From Oscillospiraceae bacterium Zagget12 (GTDB lineage Bacteria; Bacillota; Clostridia; UBA1381): a stretch of DNA of 64,000 nucleotides. The stretch's first letter is position 1; every line of letters starts with the position of its first letter. Both the position numbers and the translations under genes were made by a program. The notes under the pieces are model-generated. The model saw only the letters and a program-made list of their open reading frames with translations. It did no database searches and was not told the DNA's origin. Of this stretch, positions 9,908 to 21,310 are shown piece after piece. The stretch spans positions 1 to 64,000 of the forward strand of contig MSHM01000019.1 in assembly GCA_001941225.1 (NCBI GenBank), read 5' to 3'.

Positions 9908-11992
9908 TCAATAGGATATTTCAACTTCGGGCGTATATGAATATTTTTCCGCGTATCGGTATAAATCCGCGAGATGTAAAAACTCCGTTCTAAATCCGTA
10001 GCTGTCATCGCCTATTCCCTGCTTTGCAAGCTCGATAACGCTGTCTATATCTGCACTTCCCTTATACTCGGAATTGTTCAGTATCATTCCAAACTCCGCC
10101 AATGCCGCCGCAAAGCGGAAGTTTTCGCTCATATCCTCCGTGATTTCACCGCTTACGGGCATTTCCTTAAGCATACTTTCCTCGCCGTCGGGTTCCTTGT
10201 ACCTTACCTTTACGGTCATAAGCTCATCGGAGCCGGTCACCTCGGAGGTCTGATATTTCAAATCGGAGCTTTCCGTGCCGTCCGCAGGCACTATCTCATA
10301 AAATGCCGTAACATTTGCGCCGCAGCCAAGCTCTCCCGCGTCCTTTGCGTCGTTTTCAAAATCCTCGCTGTTTAGAACCCTGTTCTCATATCCCACAAGG
10401 CGGTACTCCTTGACCTCGGCGGGATTGAACTCCGCCTGTATCTTTACGTCCTTGGCTATCGTGTAAAGAGTTTTGGGCATTTCGTCAACAAACACCTTTT
10501 TCGCCTCGCGCTCGCTGTCGATATACGCGTAATTTCCGTTGCCCTTATCCGCGAGTGTTTCCATACGGTTATCCTTATAATTGCCCATACCGAAACCGAG
10601 CACCGTCAAAAATATACCCTTACCGCGTTTTTCGGTTATAAGCTCCTCAAGCTCTCCGGTTGACGACGGACCTATATTAAAATCTCCGTCGGTGCAAAGA
10701 ATTATGCGGTTATTGCCGTCTATGAGCGACTTTTCCGCCTGCTCGTAGGCAAGACTAAGTCCGTCCGCGCCGCTTGTGCCGCCGCCCGCCTGCAAGCCGT
10801 CAATCGCGGCAATAATTGTATCCTTTTCGGATACGGACGTGCTTTCAAGCAGGACTCTTGTTCCGGACGCGTATGTCACTATCGAAACAGTGTCGCTTTC
10901 GTCAAGCTCGTCAAGCAATAATTTCAGCGAATTTTTGACAAGCGGCAGCTTGTTTTCGCTGTACATCGAACCCGACACGTCCAGCAGGAACGTCAAATTT
11001 GAGGGCTGTCTTTCCGTCATTTCCTCACCCTGTATGCTAATCATTGTCAGCAAATTATCGCTGTTCCACGGGCACTGCGCCGTTTCCGCCGAAACCGCGA
11101 ACGGCGTGCCGTCCTCGGGCAGAGCGTAGTCGTAATCAAAATAATTTATAAGCTCCTCGGTTCTTATCGAGCCGTTCGGAGGCAGCTGATTATTGAGTAT
11201 ATATCTTCTCATATTGCTGTAGGATGCGGTGTCGGTGTCGATTGAAAACGTGGAAAGCGGAGACGTCAAGGCGCTTTTGAACACATTTTCATCATTCGCC
11301 GTGTATTCCTCGGTGTTAAAGCCGTAATAATCCTCGTAAATTTCATCTGCCAAATCAGTCGCGCTCTCCGCGTAGGTAACTCCGGATAAAGCCAAACCCG
11401 AGCCGCCCATAACTGCCGATGCGCTGCTTGACGATACATACGCCGTGCCGTCCGCGTCGGATTCGGTGCTGTTTCTTTCCTCGATATAATTCATCGCGTT
11501 TTCTATCAGATACGCCGCCTCGCCGCGCGTTATGCTTTCGCCGATAAGCGCCGTTACTCCGTCCGATATGCCGTTTTCGACAGCCGCTCTCACATAGCCG
11601 CTAGGATATTCCATATCCCTATTTTCGCAGTAGGATATAATCATCTTTACAGCCTGCTCGTATGTGATTGTTTCGTCGGGTCTGAAGGTGCCGTCGTCAA
11701 AGCCGCTTATAACGCCCGCCTTAACCGCCTTGGCTATATACTCTCTGCCCCAGTAATCGTCCGCCACGTCGGGAAAGGCTATCTCGTCCGCGTCCTCTAT
11801 CTCAAACGCGTCGGCGAATATTTTAGCGAACTCGCTCCTTGTGAGCGTTCTTTCAAGGTGCAGCTCGCCGTCCTCGTAGCCCTCGAAAATTCCCTGCTCC
11901 TCAAGTCTTTCGCCCGCCGTCTGAGCGTATACCGCGACAGCCGAAACCGCAAGCGCCGCCGCAGAAATCACGGCGATAATTCTTCTCTTCAT
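9908..11992 (-). CDS. SLH-domain plus von Willebrand factor A (YfbK-like) surface protein
   Basis: SLH repeats (FEDGTFRPDETITYEQAVKMI), MIDAS-like LLDVSGSMYSENKLPLVKNSL, signal peptide. Confidence 0.9.
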   Translation of the reverse strand: MKRRIIAVISAAALAVSAVAVYAQTAGERLEEQGIFEGYEDGELHLERTLTRSEFAKIFADAFEIEDADEIAFPDVADDYWGREYIAKAVKAGVISGFDDGTFRPDETITYEQAVKMIISYCENRDMEYPSGYVRAAVENGISDGVTALIGESITRGEAAYLIENAMNYIEERNSTESDADGTAYVSSSSASAVMGGSGLALSGVTYAESATDLADEIYEDYYGFNTEEYTANDENVFKSALTSPLSTFSIDTDTASYSNMRRYILNNQLPPNGSIRTEELINYFDYDYALPEDGTPFAVSAETAQCPWNSDNLLTMISIQGEEMTERQPSNLTFLLDVSGSMYSENKLPLVKNSLKLLLDELDESDTVSIVTYASGTRVLLESTSVSEKDTIIAAIDGLQAGGGTSGADGLSLAYEQAEKSLIDGNNRIILCTDGDFNIGPSSTGELEELITEKRGKGIFLTVLGFGMGNYKDNRMETLADKGNGNYAYIDSEREAKKVFVDEMPKTLYTIAKDVKIQAEFNPAEVKEYRLVGYENRVLNSEDFENDAKDAGELGCGANVTAFYEIVPADGTESSDLKYQTSEVTGSDELMTVKVRYKEPDGEESMLKEMPVSGEITEDMSENFRFAAALAEFGMILNNSEYKGSADIDSVIELAKQGIGDDSYGFRTEFLHLADLYRYAEKYSYTPEVEISY

Positions 11993-12041
11993 AATGATTA
12001 CTCCCTTCCTTTTGATTTCCCGTCCGCGCAGACGGGATATT

Positions 12042-13139
12042 TTAATTTAGTATTGAATTTACAATTTCCTCCAAAGCCGTCATAGGCGCGTCCGACGAGT
12101 AAATGCTGTACGCTATACCGTCGGAGGTGAAATTAACCGATGTACTTCCGTTTAATTCGCTGTACACGGGCGCGCTGTCCGTACCGCCGCTGTATGAATA
12201 ATTCACCGTGACGGACGCTCCGCTGTCCGAGGCGAACACCGCCGAGCCGTAGGAGGAGCCGGCGGCGTAAAAGCCGGACGGCGCGGGAATATACACGCTC
12301 AAAGCCGCGTCCACGGATGAAGACGAGCTTACCGCTCCGCCCGCGGAGGACGACGGGCTTGATGCTCCGCCCGCGGACGTTACCGCGCTTGACGGCTCAA
12401 TATCCGCTGCGCTTTCGGACAATGACGGCTCATTGTCGCTGTCAGCCGTTTGCGCGGTATCCGCCGATTGCGCGTTATCAGCCGATTGTACCGCCGCGCC
12501 TCTGCTCTCCGCCGCTGCGTCCGTAAAGCTCTCCGTCTCAACCGAGAAATCGCCGTCCGACGCGTATGAGCTTTCGCTGTTATCCGCCGCATCGGCTGTC
12601 GATTCCGAGCTAACAACGCTTGCGCTTTCGCCGTCACTCGCCGCGCTCTCGGTATTTTGAGCGGCGATATTTTCTGATTCCGACTTTGGAATATTGTTTG
12701 AAAACGGCGAATTGCCGTAATCTGCATTTGAAGTCTTACTTGTGTTTCCCCTCAATCCGCTTTCGGATTGGGTCTTACTTTCCGAATTGCTGTTATCGGG
12801 AGGGAACGCCGACGCGTCCGTTTGGGGATTTTGCGTTGGGAACGCTTGAGAATCTGCGGTTTCACTTGAGAAAGCCGCAAAGTCGGGCGTCGGCGTTTGC
12901 TTTATTTCGACAATTACACCTGTATCCTTGCTTACCGTTTCCTGCCAATACGGCACCGTAATAAGCGCCGTTGACACCACGACCGCCGCCGCGGCAACCG
13001 ACGCGGCATATTTATAGCGGTTTTTACGCTTTAAAGGAGGCTGTTTTTTATGCGCGTTCGCGATAACCTTGTTTATTAATTCTTCGTCGGGTTTTATGTC
13101 GTTATTCGCGTCTTTATAGTATTTTCTAAACAAAGTCAT
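12042..13139 (-). CDS. Predicted anti-sigma factor-like membrane protein with long Ser/Ala/Asp-rich extracytoplasmic linker
   Basis: Follows and overlaps the ECF sigma gene; one TM segment; low-complexity linker; DUF4367-like C-terminus (GIAYSIYSSDAPMTALEEIVNSI). Confidence 0.65.
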   Translation of the reverse strand: MTLFRKYYKDANNDIKPDEELINKVIANAHKKQPPLKRKNRYKYAASVAAAAVVVSTALITVPYWQETVSKDTGVIVEIKQTPTPDFAAFSSETADSQAFPTQNPQTDASAFPPDNSNSESKTQSESGLRGNTSKTSNADYGNSPFSNNIPKSESENIAAQNTESAASDGESASVVSSESTADAADNSESSYASDGDFSVETESFTDAAAESRGAAVQSADNAQSADTAQTADSDNEPSLSESAADIEPSSAVTSAGGASSPSSSAGGAVSSSSSVDAALSVYIPAPSGFYAAGSSYGSAVFASDSGASVTVNYSYSGGTDSAPVYSELNGSTSVNFTSDGIAYSIYSSDAPMTALEEIVNSILN

Positions 13140-13614
13140 AACCTCCTTTCAATTTTGTTTTAAGCTGTTTCCTGGCTCTGTGAAGTCTGGTTTTCACTGT
13201 CGGCTCGCTTATTTCAAGGCAGTCGGCTATTTCCTTAACACTCATATCCTCGTAATAAAAGAGATGTATCACCGCGCGGTAATGTGAAGGAAGACTTTGC
13301 ACGGCAAAATAAACATCGCTTTTTTCGGGTGTGTCAAATGCTATTTCCTCTTCAAGAGGGATTGTTTTCCGAAACCACGCTGTCTTAAAAACACTCCTTG
13401 AACAATTTATCGTGACGCGTATAAGCCACGCCTTTATATGCTCGTCCGTTTCAAAACCGTCATTCTGTAAAAACCGTAAAAACACGTCCTGCGTCACGTC
13501 CTCCGCAATGCTCACATTGCGCGTCTGCGACAGGGCAAGCCGGTATACCATATCGAAATATTTACGTATAATTTCGTCAGATGAAACGTCCGTACGCGAC
13601 CTTTCCTCTGCCAT
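13126..13614 (-). CDS. ECF RNA polymerase sigma factor
   Basis: RNVSIAEDVTQDVFLRFLQ, region 4 DMSVKEIADCLEISEPTVKTRLHRARKQLK. Confidence 0.9.
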   Translation of the reverse strand: MAEERSRTDVSSDEIIRKYFDMVYRLALSQTRNVSIAEDVTQDVFLRFLQNDGFETDEHIKAWLIRVTINCSRSVFKTAWFRKTIPLEEEIAFDTPEKSDVYFAVQSLPSHYRAVIHLFYYEDMSVKEIADCLEISEPTVKTRLHRARKQLKTKLKGGYDFV

Positions 13615-13739
13615 AAGTCCCCCTCCCTTCACTTATAATACTTTTTAAAAGACAAAAAGGTTTCAAAAGTTTTAAAAATTTTTTTCGCTTGGCAAAAAAA
13701 CAAGGAACCGCCTGTTTTGGCAGTTCCTTAATAATCCTG

Positions 13740-13985
13740 TTATTCCGCAACGAACGGCAAAAGCGCGATAATTCTTGCACGCTTGATAGCCGTTGTAAGC
13801 TGTCTTTGATGCTTAGCGCAGTTACCGCTGATACGTCTGGGCACAATCTTGCCTCTCTCTGTAACGTATCTTCTGAGCTTTGCTGTGTCCTTGTAGTCTA
13901 TATGCTCAATTTTATCAACGCAGAACATACAAACCTTTTTCTTAGGTCTTCTTGCTCTTTGTGGTCTGTCACTTCTTTCAGCCAT
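13740..13985 (-). CDS. rpsR: 30S ribosomal protein S18
   Basis: [61 protein letters not shown]. Confidence 0.97.
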   Translation of the reverse strand: MAERSDRPQRARRPKKKVCMFCVDKIEHIDYKDTAKLRRYVTERGKIVPRRISGNCAKHQRQLTTAIKRARIIALLPFVAE

Positions 13986-14021
13986 TGTTTTTTCCTCCTT
14001 ATCAATTTTTATCACCGCGGA

Positions 14022-14525
14022 TTAGAACGGCAAATCGTCCTCGCTGCCGTCAAGGTCCGTAAAATCGCCCATATCAAAGTCATCTCCGAAATCGTCTCCG
14101 AAATCGGGCTGAGCCTTTTGATTTTGCCTCGGCGCGGGCGCGTTAAAGCCGCCGCCCTGATTATTGTTAAACCCTTGATTATATCCGCTGCCCTGAGTGC
14201 CCGTTTCAGCCTTGGAACCCGTAAAATAAGCCTCCTCCACGCTAACCTCTGTGGCGTACTGCCTTTTACCGTCCTGACCGTCCCAGCTCCTCGATTGAAT
14301 ACTTCCGACTACCGCAATCATACTTCCTTTACGGAAATATCTCGCGATAAACTCACCGGTTTGGCGCCATGCAACGCAGTTTATGAAATCAGCCTGCTGC
14401 TGAGCGTCCTTGCCGGCAAAACGTCTGTTCACCGCGATGGAAAACCTCGCAAGCGAAACACCGTTCGGAGTCTGACGCATTTCGACGTCACGCGTAAGAC
14501 GTCCCATCAATATAACCTTATTCAT
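14022..14525 (-). CDS. ssb: Single-stranded DNA-binding protein
   Basis: MNKVILMGRLTRDVEMRQTPNGVSLARFSIAVNRRF, acidic tail DDLPF. Confidence 0.97.
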   Translation of the reverse strand: MNKVILMGRLTRDVEMRQTPNGVSLARFSIAVNRRFAGKDAQQQADFINCVAWRQTGEFIARYFRKGSMIAVVGSIQSRSWDGQDGKRQYATEVSVEEAYFTGSKAETGTQGSGYNQGFNNNQGGGFNAPAPRQNQKAQPDFGDDFGDDFDMGDFTDLDGSEDDLPF

Positions 14526-14556
14526 AGTTACACCGCTTTCTTAGCTCAAAAAACGA

Positions 14557-14859
14557 TTATTCCTCGTCTTTTCTGATAATGATAGTTCTGAGTATACCGT
14601 CTGTAATCTTATACTGTCTGTCAAGCTCTTTCGGGAAAGAACCGTCAGCCTTGAAGTTTACAAGATAGTAGAAACCTTCCGTTCTATCATTAATTTCGTA
14701 AGCAAGTCTTCTCTTGCCCCACTCGTCAACCGATTCCAACTCGCCGCTCTTTTCGATAAGCGCTGTAAACTTATCCTTAAGAGCGGTTACGCTTTCCTCG
14801 TCAAGCGTTGCGTCAATGATAAAAATTGTTTCATAGCTGTTTAGCATTTTTTCAGCCAT
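14557..14859 (-). CDS. rpsF: 30S ribosomal protein S6
   Basis: MLNSYETIFIIDATLDEESV...KRRLAYEINDRTEGFYYLVNF. Confidence 0.97.
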   Translation of the reverse strand: MAEKMLNSYETIFIIDATLDEESVTALKDKFTALIEKSGELESVDEWGKRRLAYEINDRTEGFYYLVNFKADGSFPKELDRQYKITDGILRTIIIRKDEE

Positions 14860-14886
14860 TTTCTGCACCTCCTTATGGACTTTAGT

Positions 14887-14907
14887 CCCGCGGCACTCAG
14901 CCACGGG
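14887..14907 (-). promoter_or_regulatory. rpsF leader hairpin, candidate S6:S18 autoregulatory element
   Basis: Minus strand CCCGTGGC-TGAGT-GCCGCGGG, 8-bp stem about 28 nt upstream of rpsF. Confidence 0.5.
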
Positions 14908-15002
14908 CAAGGATTGCCTGTTTTCACAAGCTTTAGTATTGTATCACCAATGCCTGAAAATGTCAAGCATTTTTTGCTTTTATTTTTGATAATTCGGAAT
15001 AT

Positions 15003-15368
15003 TTACGATTTTCTGTATTTTTCGCTGCTCAGTAAAAATTTATAAACCTCGCCCAAAAAGTCCAGACCCAATTCATTCAAAAGAGTTAAGTCAAGCTCAA
15101 AGCAATCGGGAACCTTTATATTATACCTACAGTCGGTAACTCCGTACATATAATCCATCGGCACGCCGAATATGACAGCCATATCCTTAACATACACGTA
15201 ATCGGGACAGCGCTGTCCCGCCTCCCAATTAGCCACACTCGACCTTGTGACTTTGAGCTTTAACGCGAGGTCCATCTGCGTTAATTCCTTTTCTCTCCTG
15301 AGCTGTTTCAGCCTCATTCCGAACTGTTTACTGCTCGCCGACGCGTTATTCCTCATCGCTTTCCGCAT
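15003..15368 (-). CDS. XRE-family HTH regulator
   Basis: LKQLRREKELTQMDLALKLKVTRSSVANWEAGQRCPD; overlaps the ftsH 3' end. Confidence 0.85.
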   Translation of the reverse strand: MRKAMRNNASASSKQFGMRLKQLRREKELTQMDLALKLKVTRSSVANWEAGQRCPDYVYVKDMAVIFGVPMDYMYGVTDCRYNIKVPDCFELDLTLLNELGLDFLGEVYKFLLSSEKYRKS

Positions 15369-17316
15369 TATCCGATTTTTCCTCTCTGCTTTCCTTTACG
15401 CGGTCAAATATCTCCATAAATTGGTCACCCGTGATTGTTTCCTTATTTATAAGGAACTCGGATATTTCATCGAGCGCGTCGCGGTTTTCCTTCAATATAT
15501 TCATCGCCTTGTCGTAGCATTTTTTTAGAAGATCGACAATTTCTTTATCCACGTCAGTCTTTGTTTCCTCGGAGCAATTTGAAACACTTCTGCCGTCAAG
15601 GTACTTATTCTGTATGCTTTCAAGTCCCGCCATACCGAATTTATCCGACATTCCGTACTGCGTTATCATATTTCTCGCAAGCGACGTGGCGCGCTCTATA
15701 TCGTTTGCCGCGCCCGTGGTCTTTATGTTAAACACAAGCTCCTCCGCCGCGCGTCCCGCGAGAAACACCGTTATCTGGTCAAGTATCTCGTCCTTGGACA
15801 TCAGATAATGTTCCTCCTCCTCGGGCATCTGCATCGTATAACCCAACGAGCCCATAGTCCTGGGGACAATGGTTATTTTATGCACCGGCTGAGTATGTTT
15901 CTGAACCGCCGTCGCCAGCGCGTGACCTACCTCATGGAAGGACACGATTCTCTTTTCCTTTTCGGATAAAATTCTGTCCTTCTTTTCCTTACCGGCGATG
16001 ATTACCTCAATCGCCTCCATAAGGTCCTCCTGCGTAACAGTCTTTCTGCCGCATCTTACGGCTCTTAAAGCCGCCTCATTTACCATATTCGCCAAATCCG
16101 CGCCCGCTGTGCCGCTTGTGGCAAGCGCCATCTCGTGCAGGTTTATATCCGGCTCGGTTTTCACGTTTTTAATATGAACCTTTAATATATCCTCGCGTCC
16201 CTTTAAATCCGGCTTTTCCACGATGATTCGCCTGTCAAAGCGTCCCGGTCTTAAAAGAGCCTTGTCAAGCACCTCCGGACGGTTTGTCGCGGCGAGAATT
16301 ACAAGTCCCTTTGACGAGTCAAAGCCGTCCATTTCGCTCAAAAGCTGATTCAGCGTCTGTTCGCGCTCATCATTGGAGCTTATCTGATTATCCCTCGATT
16401 TGCCTATCGCGTCGATTTCGTCTATGAAGATAATACACGGCGCTTTTGCCGACGCCTGCTTAAAGAGGTCGCGCACTCTTGACGCGCCCACACCGACAAA
16501 CATCTCCACAAATTCCGAACCGGAAAGTGAGAAAAACGGTACCTTTGCCTCGCCGGCAACCGCCTTTGCAAGGAGCGTTTTACCCGTTCCCGGGGGTCCC
16601 ACCAGCAGCGCGCCCTTGGGCTGTTTCGCGCCTATGGCGTGGTATTTTGATGGGTTATGCAAATAATCCACTATTTCATCAAGCGATTCCTTTGCCTCCT
16701 CCTGTCCCGCGACATCGGCAAAGGTAACGCCCGTGGCGTTTTCCACGCTGTACAGCTTGGCGTTGGACTGACCTATACCCATTATTCCGCCGCCTGAGCC
16801 GCCCATTCTCTTGGACATTGAGCGCGTCAAGAGGAAGAACAGCAAATATATTACCACGAGCGGAAGTATCCACGTCAAAACAAAATCCAGTATCGGATTG
16901 TCGTTCTGTATGGGCGTTGAATAATCCACGCCCTTTTCGTCAAGCATTTCAAGAAGTCTGTCATCATATATATATCCCGTGTAATAGACATTGCGGCTGT
17001 TGTTCTTAGCCTTTTCAACGACCTCGTCCGCGTCTATTCCGAGAGCGCTCATAAGAGATGATGTTTCGGAATCCACCTCAATACTCGACTCATCGATTTT
17101 TTCGTATATTGTGAGCCGGTCACCCTCAAGTATAACCTTGTCTATTTTGTCCTCATTAAGCATTTGTAAAAAATCGCTGTATGAAATTTCTTGAGTTTTC
17201 GTTGTCTGCATCGACAGCATTACCATATTCAGAATAACGGTAGCCACCACGGAAATAACAAGAAATATCAACAAAGGATTTTTTAACGGGGAACGATTTT
17301 TTTTATCATTCTGCAT
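15346..17316 (-). CDS. ftsH: ATP-dependent zinc metalloprotease FtsH
   Basis: [42 protein letters not shown] zinc motif. Confidence 0.98.
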   Translation of the reverse strand: MQNDKKNRSPLKNPLLIFLVISVVATVILNMVMLSMQTTKTQEISYSDFLQMLNEDKIDKVILEGDRLTIYEKIDESSIEVDSETSSLMSALGIDADEVVEKAKNNSRNVYYTGYIYDDRLLEMLDEKGVDYSTPIQNDNPILDFVLTWILPLVVIYLLFFLLTRSMSKRMGGSGGGIMGIGQSNAKLYSVENATGVTFADVAGQEEAKESLDEIVDYLHNPSKYHAIGAKQPKGALLVGPPGTGKTLLAKAVAGEAKVPFFSLSGSEFVEMFVGVGASRVRDLFKQASAKAPCIIFIDEIDAIGKSRDNQISSNDEREQTLNQLLSEMDGFDSSKGLVILAATNRPEVLDKALLRPGRFDRRIIVEKPDLKGREDILKVHIKNVKTEPDINLHEMALATSGTAGADLANMVNEAALRAVRCGRKTVTQEDLMEAIEVIIAGKEKKDRILSEKEKRIVSFHEVGHALATAVQKHTQPVHKITIVPRTMGSLGYTMQMPEEEEHYLMSKDEILDQITVFLAGRAAEELVFNIKTTGAANDIERATSLARNMITQYGMSDKFGMAGLESIQNKYLDGRSVSNCSEETKTDVDKEIVDLLKKCYDKAMNILKENRDALDEISEFLINKETITGDQFMEIFDRVKESREEKSDNAESDEE

Positions 17317-17577
17317 TAAATGTGTCCTCCTAAGTTTAATTACACCTAATTGTATCACTTTATCTTGATTATTTCAATAATTTTAAATTATAATTATTAA
17401 TTTATTCACAATTCAAAATTTGCTTGTTTTGGTATTTTGCAAGAATACTGTAACAAAATGTAAAAATAATGTAATAATTCTCAGCTCCAGACGCGATTTA
17501 TTTGGTTGACTTATATGCGAATACGTGATAAAATATCTATGTATTTGCTATAGTTAAAGAAAGGATAAGGTGAAATA

Positions 17578-20500
17578 ATGAAAAAACTAACAGCCATACT
17601 CACAACATTGGTTATGCTTGCCTCAACCCTGTGCCAAACGGCGGTTTTTGCGGCATTCAGCGATGTTGATGACACAAACCCCTATAAAACGGCGATTACC
17701 ACACTTTCAAAGCTGTCTGTTATCGACGGATACACGGACGGCACCTTCCTGCCGGACGGCACAATAACCCGCGCGGAATTTACAAAGCTTATCGTGTTCA
17801 TTCTCGGGTATCAGGATTTGACCTACACCGATATTGACTTTACGGACGTATCCTCCGAGCACTGGGCAAAGGACTACATACAAACCGCGTATAATCTCGG
17901 AATCATCTCGGGAATGGGCGACGGAACCTTTGCTCCGGATTCTGAGGTTACATATGAGCAGGCGCTTAAGATGACGGTTTGCACTCTCGGATACGAAACC
18001 TTCGCCGCCGCTCTTCAGCAATCCGGTGACAGTTGGTCAAGCGGATATATCAATCAAGCGGTTTCTCTTGACCTTACAAAGAATGTTGTAGACGCAGAAT
18101 ATACCTTGGCGCGTCGAGAGGCGTTATAGCGCAGGTACTGTACAACGCTCTTAACGTTGTTATATATGAAAATAACGGCTATGACTGGGTTCAGACGTCC
18201 AAAACCCTTATGAAAGATTTTCTTAAAGTAAAGTCGGTCAAGGGCACGCTTATCGGCGTTGAAGACTATGTTACGGCGGATTGCAGCAGTGAGCTTTTGG
18301 AAAATCAGATGGCGGTTATGGATTCCTCGGGAAATATAATCAAAATGGATTATTCCGAATACACGGAAACCGTTTCCGACATCAGCCAATATCTCGGCAA
18401 TACAATCACCGTGTATTACAGGCAGCTCAGCGAAAGCGACGAATGTACTCTTATCGCCATAGATGCCGAAACAACAAAAAATTCTCAGCTTGAAATTTCC
18501 TATGACGATATAAGCAGCTTTTCGGGAAATACTCTTAAATATTACGAAACCTCGTCAAGCGTGAAGAGCCTAAAGCTTAAGGACAGCGACCTCACCGTCA
18601 GATACAACGGAAAGATAGTCGGCGAGGACGACACGATTACCTTGACAAATCCCTCAACTCAGGAGGAGGAAGACTTTACGCGCACCGAGGCTCTTGAAGA
18701 ATGGCTCACGCCCGACTCGGACTACTTCATCTACGGCACGGTAACTCTTACCGATAACGGTGATGACGGAACCTTTGATATGATTCAGATTTACAACTAC
18801 GAAACAATCGTAGCGTATACTTCTCCGACCTCCTCGGATTACCGTATAACGGATAAGCTGGTTACGGGAAATTATCTGATTCTTGACCCGCAGGCGTCAA
18901 GCTACTCATATACCATCACCAAAAACGGCGAGCAAATCGCGGTAACCTCAATCGCGGCAAACGATATAGTCCTTTACGCCACAAGTCTTGACGGCTCCGT
19001 ATACACGCTGCTTGTCACAAACACAAGCGTAAGCGGTTCGGTTACGTCGATAAGCTCAAACAACTCAAAAATCAGCATAGCAAACACTTCCTATAAAATA
19101 GGCAGCAAATGCGAGGACTATATAAAGGATAAAAGCGGAAAGGACCTTAAAGTAGGCGTTTCCGGCACATTCTACATAGATGCTTTCGGAACGGTAGTGT
19201 TCGGCACGCTTGACACGACCTCAGCCATTCCTTACGCTTACATCACGGACGCGTACATTGATTACGACGAGGGCGGCGCGCCTTACATAACGGTATACTC
19301 CACCTCATCGTCCAGCGGCGCGGACTCATATGCGCTTGACGATAAGATAAAGCTTAACGGCTCCACCGTAACAGGCGAAAATGCTGTTGACAGACTTGCA
19401 GTCTCAGCCGCATACGCGAACGGTGACGAGGAATATGCCGAAAAGATTTACGGCGCGGGCAAAACCCCGACCCTTACCGGATATTCGCAGCCGGCAAGAG
19501 TAACCATCAAGAACAGCGTGGTTACGGAAATCGTGACGCTCACCTCGGACGAGGTACAAAGCCAGAATGATGACTCCGATCAGATTGTGCTCTGCAAGGA
19601 CATAGATGAATACACATATTCGTCCAACAGTTTCACTTTGGACGGCAAAACATCTTTCTCGGTTAATTCGTCAACCATAGTAATATGCGTTCCCGAAAAC
19701 CGCAAGAGCAAATCCTCATACGCTAAGAAAACTGTTTCTTCGGCATTTACCTCCGGCGACAGCTATTATATTGAGGCGTATGACATAAACTCCTCAAAAA
19801 TAGCCGGACTTATCATTCTTTACGGAAACGACGGTACTCTTACCTCGGTGAAGAAGGACACCGATTATTCAATCGTTGCCACTCTTCCGGAAACCATATA
19901 CGATGAGGACAGAGATACAAGCGCGCAGACCTTTGATGTTTACGCCGCGTCAAACACAGCGAAAACCTGGACAACCTATGACAGCGAGGAATTCAGCGAT
20001 ATTGAAGTGGGCGATGTTATCCAATTCGCTTACGACGGCGATAATCTCGCGCAGGGACTTATAACCAATATAAAATTCTCCGATATTGCCGCTGTTCTCG
20101 ACGGCGAAACCACCAACAACGACCAGCTTTACAACTGGGAGGAGGAACAGGATCCTACCGAGGATAATAATTATCAGGAATACAAGTTCGATTACAGATT
20201 TAAGAAATCCGGCACGGACGATGACGAAACCTACACAAGCACATCTTTGGGAACAGTTCCGTATTCGAGAGCTTGTATGTATAATATAAGTCAGGTATTG
20301 GTTGATGATAAAAGCTGTACGTTACAAAGGGCGGTTTCTATACCGATGAAAACGGTACAACGCAAATAGACGACAGCGATTATGAGGAAATTACAATCAC
20401 ATCGTCAACAAAAATTCTACGTATGAGCGACAAGCGCGACGAGATAAGCAGATACGCGGCGGACACCACAACGGATATGTCCATCAGTGATTTGAGGGAC

Positions 20501-20584
20501 GCTAAAAACTACGGCGCGGACTGCTCAAAGATTCTTGTATGCTCAATGAAGGGCGTTGCAAAATTGATTGTAGTTTATAATTGA
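17578..20584 (+). pseudogene. SLH-domain surface protein gene with two frame breaks (ORFs 17578-18129, 18210-20369, and an uncalled 3' tail to 20584)
   Basis: Signal peptide and SLH repeats. After 18129 the reading resumes as RGVIAQVLYNALNVV; after 20369 it resumes as KLYVTKGGFYTDENGTTQIDDSDYEE...KLIVVYN*. Confidence 0.75.
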
Positions 20585-20608
20585 TTAAAAACGTAAATCT
20601 AAATTTAA

Positions 20609-20642
20609 AACCAAACAGCCGCCGGCTGTTTGGTTTTTTTTT
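20609..20642 (+). terminator. Rho-independent terminator
   Basis: AACCAAACAGCC-GCC-GGCTGTTTGGTT followed by T-run. Confidence 0.92.
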
Positions 20643-20750
20643 GCGCTCTGCCGCCCTCCAATGTTAGAGAAAGCTTTTGCCGCAAAAGCAAAAAAACAGA
20701 CTGCGCGTATACGCACAATCTGTTGTAATTATGTCTATAATATTATGAAA

Positions 20751-21035
20751 TTATTCAGCCTCTGCTGCTATGTCTTCTTCATCTTCAATCGCGTCATATG
20801 CTGCGAGAACCTTATTCTCAAGCATACCGCGCATTTCGCTGTTTATCGGGTGAGCTATATCTCTGTACTCACCGTCCGGAGTTCTTCTGCTTGGCATAGC
20901 AACAAACAACTTTTCAGGTCCATCAATAACCTTTACATCATGTACTGCAAAAGCATTGTCAAATGTTACGGACGCTACCGCTTTCATTTTCCCGTCACCG
21001 GTGACCTTCTTTATTCTGATGTCTGTTATTTCCAC
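20751..21035 (-). CDS. spoVG: Septation protein SpoVG
   Basis: [68 protein letters not shown] start. Confidence 0.95.
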   Translation of the reverse strand: MEITDIRIKKVTGDGKMKAVASVTFDNAFAVHDVKVIDGPEKLFVAMPSRRTPDGEYRDIAHPINSEMRGMLENKVLAAYDAIEDEEDIAAEAE

Positions 21036-21310
21036 TTTTTCACCACCCTTCGACATTATCCTCTTAATGTTATAATATAGTAAACTTCGAGATTTGTCAA
21101 GTATTTTGCACATAATTTCTCATAAAATCAGTGAAAAAATTGTTCAATAAGGGGTAAAGCCTCGTCATTCAAGGTTTTCAGCGGCGGTTTGTGCCACTGC
21201 TTAATTCAGTTACAGTTTTTTAATTTCAAAAAATTTAAAAAAAGGGTTTTCAATTTCGGCATTAAGGTATATAATAATATCTGTATTAAATCATATGAGG
21301 AGATATAACG

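Noticed and set aside
12317-12727. Overlapping ORFs antisense to the anti-sigma-like gene
   Set aside because: They arise from GC-rich low-complexity Ser/Ala/Asp codons read on other frames; no RBS or recognisable domain.
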